A stretch of 18,932 bases of DNA from Streptosporangiaceae bacterium (GTDB lineage Bacteria; Actinomycetota; Actinomycetes; Streptosporangiales; Streptosporangiaceae): positions 1 to 18,932 of the forward strand of contig JASIBM010000337.1 of the NCBI GenBank assembly GCA_030045175.1, written 5' to 3'. The translations under genes were made by a program, and so were the position numbers. A model generated the notes under the pieces. It was given only the letters and a program-made list of their open reading frames with translations, made no database searches and had not been told where the DNA came from. This document shows positions 1 through 7,244 of the stretch, one piece after another; position 1 is the first letter of the stretch; each line of letters opens with the position of its first letter.

Positions 1-516
1 CGGGCCACTTCGCATGACGTAGCGGCTAGTCACCACGCCAAGAATGAGAGCGCCGACGGCAGACGCCCGGTCGGCGGCGTCGCGGGCGGTGCAGCCGAGG
101 GAGGCGGCGAGGTGCTCGGCGAGCGGACCGCTGGCCTGGGCGGCGAAGAACTTGCTCAGCGCGTCGGCCGCGGGGGGCGAGGTGCCAGCCGACCGGAGCA
201 TCATGAGCAATGGGTCGGCGGCGTCGGCGGACTCCCAGCGCTCGACCACGCCGCGGGCGATCCGGCAGCCGAGGGTCGCTGACGGCCCTGGCATGAGGGC
301 GTGGGCACCGAGATCTATCCTGGTGGCGGCGGCGAACAAGCCAGCCTTGCCGCCGAAGTAGCGGGTGATGAGGTTGGCGGCGACGCCGGCCTCGGCGGCG
401 ATGGAGCGCACGCTCGTGCCATCGAAGCCGTGCTCGGCGAAGTGCCGCCCGGCAACCTCCACGAGGTGCTGGCGCGTCCGGCGGGCGTCGCGGCGGCGTT
501 CGCCCGGACCAGCCAT
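1..516 (-). CDS. TetR/AcrR-family transcriptional repressor (partial, C-terminus outside window)
   Basis: This frame is open from position 516 to the window edge (172 residues). The N-terminus has the TetR helix-turn-helix: a first helix with HFAEHGFDGTSVRSIA (about residues 25-40), then AEAGVAANLITRYFGGKAGLF (about 41-61), which is the recognition helix and the Y-F-x-x-K signature. The rest is the start of the ligand-binding helical domain. It diverges from an MFS exporter and a perfect palindrome lies between them, the usual layout of an autoregulated TetR/efflux pair, so it probably represses both genes and is released by an exporter substrate. The start is uncertain: ATG at 516 has no clear Shine-Dalgarno site. 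GTG at 537 (7 codons upstream, in frame) would be leaderless, 6 nt after a TACACT -10-like hexamer. A stop lies in frame at 541-543. Confidence 0.9.
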   Translation of the reverse strand, partial: MAGPGERRRDARRTRQHLVEVAGRHFAEHGFDGTSVRSIAAEAGVAANLITRYFGGKAGLFAAATRIDLGAHALMPGPSATLGCRIARGVVERWESADAADPLLMMLRSAGTSPPAADALSKFFAAQASGPLAEHLAASLGCTARDAADRASAVGALILGVVTSRYVMRSGP

Positions 517-544
517 CGACGAAGCGTTCTGCCCCACCCCTCAA

Positions 545-560
545 GTGTACAGCCGTACAC
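545..560. promoter_or_regulatory. Palindromic operator between tetR and the MFS gene
   Basis: GTGTAC-AGCC-GTACAC is a perfect 6-bp inverted repeat with a 4-nt spacer, in the gap between the divergent TetR and exporter genes. TetR-family dimers bind such palindromes. It overlaps the putative -35 of the exporter promoter and the putative -10 of the tetR promoter, so occupancy would block both. Binding is inferred from position and symmetry. Confidence 0.75.
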
Positions 561-574
561 ATCCAGGATAAGAT
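546..574 (+). promoter_or_regulatory. Promoter of the MFS exporter, probably leaderless
   Basis: TGTACA (546-551) and TAAGAT (569-574) are separated by 17 bp, and the ATG begins 6 nt after the -10 element. Transcription would then start at or next to the start codon, giving a leaderless mRNA, which is common in actinobacteria. An AGGA lies 13 nt upstream of the ATG, rather far for a ribosome binding site. Confidence 0.5.
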
Positions 575-580
575 GCCGCC

Positions 581-2155
581 ATGACTACCCCGAGCCAGAT
601 TGGCGCAGCAACCTCCGAGCCGGTCGAGGCGTCCCGGCCTGGATCCGACCGGAAGTGGTGGACGCTCGCGGCGGTCTGCCTGGGCACGTTCATGCTGTTG
701 CTCGACATCACGATCGTGAATGTCGCGCTTCCGGCCATCCAGGCGTCGCTGGCCGCGTCGTTCTCTGACCTGCAATGGGTCATCGACGCCTACGCGCTCA
801 CCCTAGCGGCGCTGCTGCTCACCACCGGATCATTGGCCGACCTGTTCGGCCGGCGCCGCCTGTACCTAGCGGGCCTGGCGATCTTCACCGCCTCGTCGGC
901 GCTGTGCGGCGCGGCGCAGTCCCCGGTCATGCTCGAACTGTCCCGCGGCTTGCAGGGCATCGGCGGGGCGATCATGTTCGCCGTATCGCTGGCCCTGCTC
1001 GCGGACGCCTTCCGCGGCAAGGAGCGAGGCGTGGCCTTCGGCGTCTGGGGCGCGCTCGCCGGCGTCGCCGTGGCCGTCGGGCCCATCGTCGGCGGGGCGC
1101 TTGTCTCCGGCATTTCCTGGCGGTGGATCTTCTATGTGAACCTGCCCATCGGGGTAATCGCGCTGGCCCTGACCGTGCTCAAGGTCGCCGAGTCGCGCGA
1201 CGAGCACGCCAGGCGCCCCGACTGGCCAGGATTCGTGGTGTTCACCGCGGCGCTTACCTGCCTCATCTACGCCCTCATCGAATCCGGGCGCAGCGGCTTC
1301 ACGGCAACGCCGGTGATCACCTGCTTCGCCGCCGCCGCCGTTCTGCTCATCGCCTTCGTCCTCATCGAGGCTCGCATTTCGCACCCCATGTTCGACCTGC
1401 GGCTGTTCCGGTTGCCGACGTTCGTCGGCGGCGACATCGCCGCCTTCGGCCTTTCCGCCGGCATCTTCTCCATGCTGCTGTTCCTCGTCCTGTACTTGCA
1501 GGACGTGCTCGGCTACAGCGCGCTGCAGACCGGCTTGCGGCTGATCGTCATCTCCGGCGGCGTGCTTGTGGTCGGCGGCGTGGCCGGACGGCTGAGCACC
1601 AAGGTGCCTGTCCGCCTCCTCATCGGCCCTGGGCTGGTCCTGACCGGCGCCGGGCTGCTGCTGATGCGCGGCCTGACCGCGACCTCGACGTGGACGCACC
1701 TGGTCCCCGGGATGATCCTCGCCGGGATCGGCATCGGACTGATCAATCCGCCGCTGGCCTCCACCGCCGTCGGCGTGGTGGAGCCGCGGCGGGCCGGGAT
1801 GGCGTCCGGCATCAACTCCACCTTCAGGCAGGTGGGCATCGCCACCGGCATCGCGCTGCTCGGAGCCCTGTTCGCCAACCGGCTGACGTCCGCCGTGGGT
1901 ACGCTCACGGCCCGGACTCCCCTCGCCGCGCGCAGCGCAGCGATCTCTGCGGCACTGCGCGATGGCGGCGCGTCGCGGCTGTTCGCGACCGCCCCGCCGG
2001 GGCAGCGCGGCCTGCTCGCCGAGGTTGCCCGCGGCAGCTTCACCACCGCCCTGAACGAGATCTTGCTGATCGCGGCGATCATCAGCTTCGCCGCCGGGGT
2101 GCTCGCCTTCGCCCTGATCCGCTCCAAGGACTTCGTCTCACACCCCCAGCCTTGA
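581..2155 (+). CDS. MFS drug exporter, DHA2 family (14-TM, EmrB/QacA type)
   Basis: A 524-residue inner-membrane proton antiporter that probably exports a toxic small molecule. The motif LDITIVNVALP at about 41-51 is the DHA2-type TM1 signature. GSLADLFGRRR (83-93) is MFS motif A in the TM2-TM3 loop. GVAVAVGPIVGGAL (161-174) is antiporter motif C in TM5, followed by the W-R-W-I-F-x-N-x-P-x-G segment usual in this family. Length and hydrophobic pattern fit 14 membrane helices, with an extracytoplasmic loop at about residues 430-470. The gene diverges from a TetR repressor across a palindromic operator, so expression is probably ligand-induced. The substrate cannot be read from the sequence. 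Confidence 0.93.
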   Translation: MTTPSQIGAATSEPVEASRPGSDRKWWTLAAVCLGTFMLLLDITIVNVALPAIQASLAASFSDLQWVIDAYALTLAALLLTTGSLADLFGRRRLYLAGLAIFTASSALCGAAQSPVMLELSRGLQGIGGAIMFAVSLALLADAFRGKERGVAFGVWGALAGVAVAVGPIVGGALVSGISWRWIFYVNLPIGVIALALTVLKVAESRDEHARRPDWPGFVVFTAALTCLIYALIESGRSGFTATPVITCFAAAAVLLIAFVLIEARISHPMFDLRLFRLPTFVGGDIAAFGLSAGIFSMLLFLVLYLQDVLGYSALQTGLRLIVISGGVLVVGGVAGRLSTKVPVRLLIGPGLVLTGAGLLLMRGLTATSTWTHLVPGMILAGIGIGLINPPLASTAVGVVEPRRAGMASGINSTFRQVGIATGIALLGALFANRLTSAVGTLTARTPLAARSAAISAALRDGGASRLFATAPPGQRGLLAEVARGSFTTALNEILLIAAIISFAAGVLAFALIRSKDFVSHPQP

Positions 2156-2162
2156 CCTGCGC

Positions 2163-2191
2163 GGCGCCAAGGCGGCTGGCCGGCTGGCGCC
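2163..2191. terminator. Possible bidirectional terminator hairpin
   Basis: Between the convergent exporter and aldo/keto reductase genes, GGCGCCA (2163-2169) pairs perfectly with TGGCGCC (2185-2191), with further GGC/GCC pairing possible inside. There is no U-tract, so intrinsic termination is only possible. Its place in a 41-bp convergent gap supports the call. Confidence 0.35.
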
Positions 2192-2196
2192 TGGAC

Positions 2197-3060
2197 TCAG
2201 CCGCCGATGGCGTCGAGCTCGGCGACCGCGTCGGGAGGCAGGGTCAGGTTCGCCGCGGCGACGTTCTCGCGTAGGTGGGCGACGGACGAGGTTCCCGGGA
2301 TAAGGGCCATCGTGGCCGACCGTTGCAGCAGCCAGGCCAGGGCGACCTGCTGCGGCGACGCGCCGAGGCGCCCGGCCACGTCGGCCAGCGTCGCGGTCTG
2401 GAGCCGCCTGAACCCGCCGAGCGGGAAGTACGCGGCGTAGGCGATGTTCGCTGCCGCGCACCGGTCGACGAGGGCGTCATCAGCCCGGTTGGCGATGTTG
2501 TACATGTTCTGCACGGTGACGATGGGCGCGATCGCCTGGGCCTGCGTGATCTGGGCGCCCGATGCGGTGCTGAGGCCAAGATGGCGGATCAGGCCTTCCT
2601 CGCGCAGCTCGGCCAGGGCACCGAACCGCTCCGCGACGGGCACCTCGCCAGCGTCGTGCTCGGGAAGGCGGAGGTTGACGACGTCCAGGGCGTCCAGGCC
2701 GAGATGCTCCAGGTTCTCCACGACCTGGACTCGCAGGTCCGCGGGCTCTAGCGAGGGTCGCCAGCTGCCGTCCTGGCCGCGGCGGGCGCCCACCTTCGTG
2801 ACGATGCGCAGGTCGGCCGGGTAGGGGTGCAGCGCCTCCCTGATGAGCTCGTTGACCACGAACGGCCCGTAGTAATCGCTGGTGTCGATGTGCGTGATGC
2901 CTATGTCCACGGCTGCGCGCAATACCGCGAGTGCCTGGTCGCGGTCCTTGGGCGGCCCGAACACACCTGGGCCGGCCAGTTGCATCGCACCGAAGCCCAT
3001 GCGGCTGATGACGAGGTCGTCGGCGAGCCTGAGGGTGCCACCGGGAGCGCTGTCAGTCAT
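2197..3060 (-). CDS. Aldo/keto reductase, YdbC/PdxI-like
   Basis: A 287-residue soluble NADPH-dependent (beta/alpha)8-barrel reductase. MGFGAMQLAGPGVFGPPKDR (21-40), HIDTSDYYG (57-65), IVTKVGARRG (86-95), LDVVNLR (125-131) and LIPGTSSVAHLREN near the C-terminus closely match what I recall of E. coli YdbC, reported as the pyridoxal reductase/pyridoxine 4-dehydrogenase PdxI. Catalytic Asp59, Tyr64 and Lys89 are present. The usual tetrad His position is occupied by Arg131, as I recall is also true of YdbC. ATG at 3060 is preferred over TTG at 3066 because GGAG lies 6 nt before it. The substrate (pyridoxal or another aldehyde) is inferred from family resemblance only. The gene diverges from a prolyl oligopeptidase gene. 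Confidence 0.9.
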   Translation of the reverse strand: MTDSAPGGTLRLADDLVISRMGFGAMQLAGPGVFGPPKDRDQALAVLRAAVDIGITHIDTSDYYGPFVVNELIREALHPYPADLRIVTKVGARRGQDGSWRPSLEPADLRVQVVENLEHLGLDALDVVNLRLPEHDAGEVPVAERFGALAELREEGLIRHLGLSTASGAQITQAQAIAPIVTVQNMYNIANRADDALVDRCAAANIAYAAYFPLGGFRRLQTATLADVAGRLGASPQQVALAWLLQRSATMALIPGTSSVAHLRENVAAANLTLPPDAVAELDAIGG

Positions 3061-3066
3061 GATCAA

Positions 3067-3070
3067 CTCC
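3067..3070 (-). promoter_or_regulatory. Ribosome binding site fixing the aldo/keto reductase start
   Basis: On the minus strand GGAG lies 6 nt before ATG at 3060. It would overlap or abut the upstream TTG at 3066, so it supports the ATG. Confidence 0.7.
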
Positions 3071-3085
3071 GTCTCTGCCGTTGCG

Positions 3086-3091
3086 CTTATA
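3086..3091 (-). promoter_or_regulatory. -10 element of the aldo/keto reductase gene
   Basis: TATAAG on the minus strand, about 26 nt before the ATG, leaves room for a short leader holding the GGAG site. The -35 region (AGATCC, 17 bp upstream) is poor. Confidence 0.45.
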
Positions 3092-3100
3092 AGTCCTACC

Positions 3101-3140
3101 CGCCCCGTGGATCTCGGCGCAGCCTGCGAAGCACGGGGCG
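3101..3140. promoter_or_regulatory. 9-bp inverted repeat in a divergent promoter region
   Basis: CGCCCCGTG (3101-3109) and CACGGGGCG (3132-3140) are perfect reverse complements 22 nt apart, between the divergent reductase and peptidase genes. The left arm falls in the -10/-35 spacer of the reductase promoter and the right arm near the expected -35 of the peptidase promoter. It could be an operator for both genes. No regulator is encoded next to it. Confidence 0.45.
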
Positions 3141-3161
3141 TGGTCGCCGGCCAGGCGCCCT

Positions 3162-3167
3162 TACGAT
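3162..3167 (+). promoter_or_regulatory. -10 element of the prolyl oligopeptidase gene, probably leaderless
   Basis: TACGAT ends 6 nt before the ATG at 3174, the same spacing as at the MFS gene. No Shine-Dalgarno sequence precedes this ATG, so leaderless transcription is the simplest reading. The -35 is weak. Confidence 0.4.
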
Positions 3168-3173
3168 TGCGGC

Positions 3174-5243
3174 ATGACTCACTTCGCCAGCCCGGCGCCT
3201 GACGCGCGGGACGACGCTGACCCGTACCTGTGGCTGGAGGACGTCACAGGGACGGTAGCGCTGGACTGGGTCGTGGCGCGGAACGCGGCAGCCATGGCCG
3301 CGCTGGCCGAGGGCCGTGGGTTCGCCGAGCTGCGCGATGCTATCCGTGCGGTGCTCGACTCCCGCGACCGTATACCGTACGTGACCCGGCGCGGCGAGTA
3401 CCTATACAACTTCTGGCAGGACGCGGCCAATCCGCGCGGCCTGTGGCGGCGCACGACGCTGGCGGAATACCGCAAGCCCGAGCCCGACTGGGACGTGCTG
3501 CTTGACCTCGACGCGCTCGCGGCCAGCGAAGGGGAGAACTGGGTCTGGCAAGGCGCTACGGTGCTGCGGCCGGGTGGCTACCGGCTGGCTCTGACGCACC
3601 TGTCCCGTGGCGGCGCTGACGCCAGCGTGATCCGCGAGTTCGACCTCGAAGCCCGGGCCTTCGTCCCGGACGGATTCGCGGTGCCCGAGGCCAAGACCGA
3701 TGTCGACTGGATCAGCGCCGATGAGATCTACATCGGCACCGACTTCGGCCCAGGCTCGCTGACCTCATCCGGCTATCCCCGGATCGTCAAGCAGTGGCGC
3801 CGGGGCACCCCCTTGTCAGAGGCTGCGGTCGTCTACGAAGGCGAACCTCAGGACGTCAGCGTGAGCGGTTATCACGACCCGACCGAGGGATTCGAGCGGG
3901 ACTTCGTGATCCGCGGCCTGGACTTCTACCGCACCGCCATGTTCCTGCGGGACGGCGATGACCTGGTCCGGGTGCCTGTCCCCGAGGACGCGCTTGCCGA
4001 CGTGCACAGGGAGTGGCTGCTCGTCCGGACCAGGTCACCGTGGACCGTCGGCGACACGACCCATCCGGCCGGGGCGCTGCTGGCCGCTCGATTCGCCGAC
4101 TTCATGGCCGGGGACCGGGAGCTGACCCCGCTCTTCGAGCCTGACCCGCACACCTCGCTCAGCTACTACGCCTGGACGCGCCGCCACCTGATCCTTGGCG
4201 CCCTGCGCGATGTCCGCAGCGAGCTCAGCGTGCTGACCCCTGACGGCGACACTGGCCAGTGGCACCGCTCCACCCTGGATGGCCTGCCGGAATTCGCGCA
4301 GACAGACGTCGCGGGCACCGATCCGCATGACAGCGACGAATACCAGCTAACCTCAAGCGGCTTCACCGAGCCCGTCACGCTACGCTACGGCCACATCGGC
4401 GCCGGCCCGGCGGAGCCTCTTAAGCAGGCACCGGCGTTCTTCGATGCCACCGCGATGACGGTGGAGCAGTTCTTCGCCACCTCGGCGGACGGGACCGCGA
4501 TCCCCTACTTCGTGATCAGGCCAGGTTCCGGCCATGCGCAGCCAGGGCCGGCGCCCACGCTCCTGACCGGCTACGGCGGATTCGAGGTCTCGCTCACCCC
4601 CTCCTACAGCGGCGTCATCGGCAGGGGCTGGCTGGCCCGCGGCGGAACGTACGTGGTGGCGAACCTGCGCGGCGGCGGCGAGTACGGGCCGCGGTGGCAC
4701 CTGTCCGCGATCAAGGAGCACCGCCACCGCGTGTACGAGGACTTCGCCGCCGTGGCGACCGACCTGATCGACCGGGGGATCAGCTCGCCTGGCCTGCTCG
4801 GGATCGAGGGCGGCAGCAACGGCGGCTTGCTGATGGGCGTGATGCTGACCAGGTACCCGGAGCTGTTCGGCGCGATCGTCGGGCAGGTTCCGCTGCTCGA
4901 CATGCGGCGCTACCACCAGTTGCTCGCCGGGGCGTCCTGGATTGCCGAGTACGGCGACCCGAGCGAGCAGGCCGACTGGGCCTACCTCCGGCCTTATTCC
5001 CCGTATCAGAACGTGGCCCCAGACCGGCGCTATCCGCCGGTCCTGTTCATCACCTCGACCAGGGACGACCGGGTACACCCCGGGCATGCGCGGAAGATGG
5101 TCGCACGGCTGCTCGAGCAGGGCCACGACGTCAGCTACTACGAGAACATCGAGGGCGGGCACGGCGCCGCCGCCGATAACGAGCAGCGGGCAGTGAAATG
5201 GGCGCTCGTATTCGAGTTCCTCTGGCAGCGGCTAGCCGGCTGA
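3174..5243 (+). CDS. Prolyl oligopeptidase family serine peptidase (S9A)
   Basis: A 689-residue cytosolic-type enzyme with no signal peptide. The N-terminus (DADPYLWLED, about 14-23) and a beta-propeller region (about 70-420) precede the alpha/beta-hydrolase domain (about 430-689). The catalytic triad is visible: Ser548 in GIEGGSNGGLLMG, Asp632 in STRDDRVHPGHARKM and His663 in IEGGHGAAADN. The oxyanion/strand motif NLRGGGEYGPRWH (498-509) is typical of S9 peptidases. Members cleave short proline-containing peptides on the carboxyl side of Pro, and the propeller excludes folded proteins. Length and motif order fit an intact enzyme. It is transcribed alone: a hairpin follows 17 nt after the stop. 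Confidence 0.95.
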   Translation: MTHFASPAPDARDDADPYLWLEDVTGTVALDWVVARNAAAMAALAEGRGFAELRDAIRAVLDSRDRIPYVTRRGEYLYNFWQDAANPRGLWRRTTLAEYRKPEPDWDVLLDLDALAASEGENWVWQGATVLRPGGYRLALTHLSRGGADASVIREFDLEARAFVPDGFAVPEAKTDVDWISADEIYIGTDFGPGSLTSSGYPRIVKQWRRGTPLSEAAVVYEGEPQDVSVSGYHDPTEGFERDFVIRGLDFYRTAMFLRDGDDLVRVPVPEDALADVHREWLLVRTRSPWTVGDTTHPAGALLAARFADFMAGDRELTPLFEPDPHTSLSYYAWTRRHLILGALRDVRSELSVLTPDGDTGQWHRSTLDGLPEFAQTDVAGTDPHDSDEYQLTSSGFTEPVTLRYGHIGAGPAEPLKQAPAFFDATAMTVEQFFATSADGTAIPYFVIRPGSGHAQPGPAPTLLTGYGGFEVSLTPSYSGVIGRGWLARGGTYVVANLRGGGEYGPRWHLSAIKEHRHRVYEDFAAVATDLIDRGISSPGLLGIEGGSNGGLLMGVMLTRYPELFGAIVGQVPLLDMRRYHQLLAGASWIAEYGDPSEQADWAYLRPYSPYQNVAPDRRYPPVLFITSTRDDRVHPGHARKMVARLLEQGHDVSYYENIEGGHGAAADNEQRAVKWALVFEFLWQRLAG

Positions 5244-5260
5244 GGTGGCCAGCGGGCGAA

Positions 5261-5286
5261 TGAGCCAGCTCCCTGGCTCACTTTCG
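5261..5286 (+). terminator. Intrinsic-type terminator after the prolyl oligopeptidase gene
   Basis: TGAGCCAG (5261-5268) and CTGGCTCA (5273-5280) form a perfect 8-bp stem with a 4-nt CTCC loop, 17 nt after the stop codon, followed by CTTTCG. The tail is short of T, but position and stem are good. Confidence 0.65.
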
Positions 5287-5328
5287 TGGTAGACCTGCAT
5301 CGAGGACGGAGCATTCAAGGAGCGTCAG

Positions 5329-5964
5329 GTGTCCAAGCTGCGGGTGCACAACTTCGCCGTCTCGCTGGATGGCTTCGCCACTGGCGAGGGCCAGTCAACC
5401 AAGGCCGCGTTCGGTCATGCCCAGCCGGAGTTCCTCACCTGGTTCGCGAGGATACAGCTCTGGCGGGGCCTGGAGCCGGGCGGGAAGCTCGGCCTAGACG
5501 AAGCCATCGCATCGGCCTGGGGCACCAACATCGGCGCCGAGATCATGGGACGCAACAAGTTCCGCCCCACGACCGGGCCATGGCCAGCCGATGGCTGGCA
5601 GGGCTGGTGGGGCGACGAGCCGCCCTTCGGCACGCCGTGCTTCGTGATGACCCACTGGGAACGCGAGCCCATCTCCGTGGGCGGCACGACGTTCCACTTC
5701 GTCAGCGGCACGCCGGCCGAAGTCCTTGAGCGCGCCCGCGACGCCGCCGACGGGCAGGACGTCAGGCTTGGCGGCGGGCCGACGACTGTCAATGAGTTCT
5801 TGGCTGCCGACCTGGTCGACTACCTCCACGTCGTCCTCGTGCCAATCGTGCTGGGACGCGGCGTGCGGCTCTGGGACGGGCTCGAAGGCATGCAGCAGCG
5901 CTACACCGTCGAGTCAGTCACCGCGCCAAGCGGCGCCACCCACCTGTTCTTCACCCGCGCCTAG
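5329..5964 (+). CDS. Dihydrofolate reductase-family protein (RibD C-terminal-like reductase)
   Basis: A 211-residue single-domain protein of the DHFR/RibD-C superfamily, which reduces pteridine- or pyrimidine-like substrates with NADPH. The start VHNFAVSLDGFATG (6-19) is the family's first strand and catalytic loop. EIMGRNKFRP (71-80), VRLGGGPTTVNEFLAADLVD (145-164) and VVLVPIVLGRGVRLW (168-182) are the nucleotide-binding and C-terminal family motifs. It is not a classical folate-pathway FolA, so the substrate is unknown. GTG at 5329 is the start because AAGGAG lies 6 nt before it. It is on the same strand as, but separated by a terminator from, the upstream peptidase. Confidence 0.9.
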   Translation: MSKLRVHNFAVSLDGFATGEGQSTKAAFGHAQPEFLTWFARIQLWRGLEPGGKLGLDEAIASAWGTNIGAEIMGRNKFRPTTGPWPADGWQGWWGDEPPFGTPCFVMTHWEREPISVGGTTFHFVSGTPAEVLERARDAADGQDVRLGGGPTTVNEFLAADLVDYLHVVLVPIVLGRGVRLWDGLEGMQQRYTVESVTAPSGATHLFFTRA

Positions 5965-6046
5965 GCACGAGCCGCTTCCAGCGCGAGGCCGTGTCGCGGG
6001 CTGGCCGGGCTCGCCTACCCTGGCACCGTTATGCCATGGTGTCGTC

Positions 6047-7084
6047 ATGGCTGATGAGGCTATCCCGGCGGGCCAGGCGGGCCGGCTGGAGATCGTGCGG
6101 TTTCCCGAGCGTGTCAGCGCGTCCAATGCCGGGCAGATCGGCGACCAGCTGCTCGCGGCGATCGCCAGCGGGGCGGCGGTGGTCGTCGCGGACATGTCCG
6201 CGCTGGCGTCGTGGGACCGCGCAGGCTCCGGCGCCATCATCCGCGCGTGCCAGCGGGCCGCCGTCATCGGCACCGAGCTGCGGCTAGTCGCGTGCACGCC
6301 GACGGCCCGCGAGCTCGTCGGGCTTGAGGGCCTAGACCGGCTGCTGCCGGTTTACCCGTCGCCGCAGGCCGCAGTGGCCGCCGCGGTGCCAGGCTCAGCG
6401 GCGCGCCCGGTCCAGGGCTCGCCGGCACCGGACCAGGCTCCGGCACCATCGCAGCCCGCCGGCGACGGGCACGCCCAGGCCGCGGTGAGCGAGGTCGTGC
6501 TGCGGCAGCTAATCGACGCCCTGAGCGACGGAATCGCCCTGACCGACCAGGACGGCACCATCGTGCTGGCCAACCGGCGGCTCGCCGAGATGTTCGGCTA
6601 CCTGCCGGGCGAGCTGACCGGGCAAGGAGTCGATGCGCTCGTTCCCGCCGACCTGCGCGATGCTCACCAACAGGACCGGGCCGCCTACGAGCGCAACCCA
6701 GTGCCGCGGCCGATGAGCCACCGGCCGCGGCTGGCGGGGCAGCGCAAGGACGGCGGCACCATCCCGGTATCGATCACCCTCAGCCCGGTCCCCACCGCCA
6801 GCGGGCACCTCATCCTCGCCGTGGTCCGCGACACCGCCCAGGCACCACGCCGCAGCGACCTCGCCGACCTGGCGCACGCCGCCACCGGGCACGCCACGCA
6901 CAGCCGCGACTTGCTCGACAAGGTGGTCAGCAGCCTGTTCCAGGTCGGGCTCAGCCTCCAGGCGGCCCTGGACCAGCCCACCGATATTGCCAGAGAACGG
7001 ATCACTGGCGCGCTGCAGCGCCTAGACGACACCATCCGCCAGGTTCGCGACCATGTGCTCGGGCCCGGTCGGCACGACCGGTAA
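6047..7084 (+). CDS. STAS-PAS protein with degenerate histidine-kinase dimerisation segment
   Basis: A 345-residue cytosolic protein. Residues 10-112 form a STAS domain, followed by a Pro/Ala-rich linker (113-142) and a PAS domain (about 150-265; ALSDGIALTDQDGTIVLANR at 158-177). The C-terminal helices (286-338) resemble the HisKA_3-type dimerisation region of DevS-like sensor kinases: RDLLDKVVSSLFQVGLSLQ here, against RDLHD...QRLF..GL.LQ in the family. The phospho-acceptor His is replaced by Leu290 and there is no ATPase domain. In the STAS domain the phosphorylated Ser of anti-sigma antagonists aligns with Arg58 (WDRAGSG). Phosphotransfer therefore looks lost, and it may be a ligand-sensing or dimerising partner protein. 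ATG at 6047 was chosen because the STAS fold begins there. The frame is open further upstream, but only through shadow sequence of the previous gene. Confidence 0.85.
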   Translation: MADEAIPAGQAGRLEIVRFPERVSASNAGQIGDQLLAAIASGAAVVVADMSALASWDRAGSGAIIRACQRAAVIGTELRLVACTPTARELVGLEGLDRLLPVYPSPQAAVAAAVPGSAARPVQGSPAPDQAPAPSQPAGDGHAQAAVSEVVLRQLIDALSDGIALTDQDGTIVLANRRLAEMFGYLPGELTGQGVDALVPADLRDAHQQDRAAYERNPVPRPMSHRPRLAGQRKDGGTIPVSITLSPVPTASGHLILAVVRDTAQAPRRSDLADLAHAATGHATHSRDLLDKVVSSLFQVGLSLQAALDQPTDIARERITGALQRLDDTIRQVRDHVLGPGRHDR

Positions 7085-7153
7085 CCCAGGTCCCGCCGAC
7101 CAGGGACGTTCGGCCCTGCACGCGGACCCGCGGCAGATGATCGAATGAAGGTG

Positions 7154-7244
7154 CAGGGAGGATCCCGTAAAGACGCGGGGATGCGGCCAAGAACCGTACA
7201 CCACGCAATTCGGATCCGCGAGAAGCGGATAGGGATCCTCCCTG
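7154..7244. terminator. Nested inverted repeats between convergent genes, possible terminator
   Basis: CAGGGAGGATCCC (7154-7166) and GGGATCCTCCCTG (7232-7244) are perfect 13-bp reverse complements. Inside them ATCCGC (7214-7219) and GCGGAT (7225-7230) form a second hairpin with a 5-nt loop. The right arm ends directly at the stop codon of the P450 gene. Position in a convergent 160-bp gap suggests transcription termination, but arms 65 nt apart and the lack of a U-tract are unusual, so a structured RNA or an element remnant is also possible. Confidence 0.4.

Noticed and set aside
866..1699. Long open frames antisense to the MFS gene, and similar frames opposite most genes
   Set aside because: High-GC codon bias opens shadow frames. 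Their translations are Arg/Ala/Gly-rich without motifs, while the opposite strand has clear family motifs.
5726..6046. N-terminal extension of the STAS-PAS gene into the DHFR-like gene
   Set aside because: The extra residues are Ser/Pro-rich shadow sequence of the DHFR-like gene, and the STAS domain begins just after ATG 6047.
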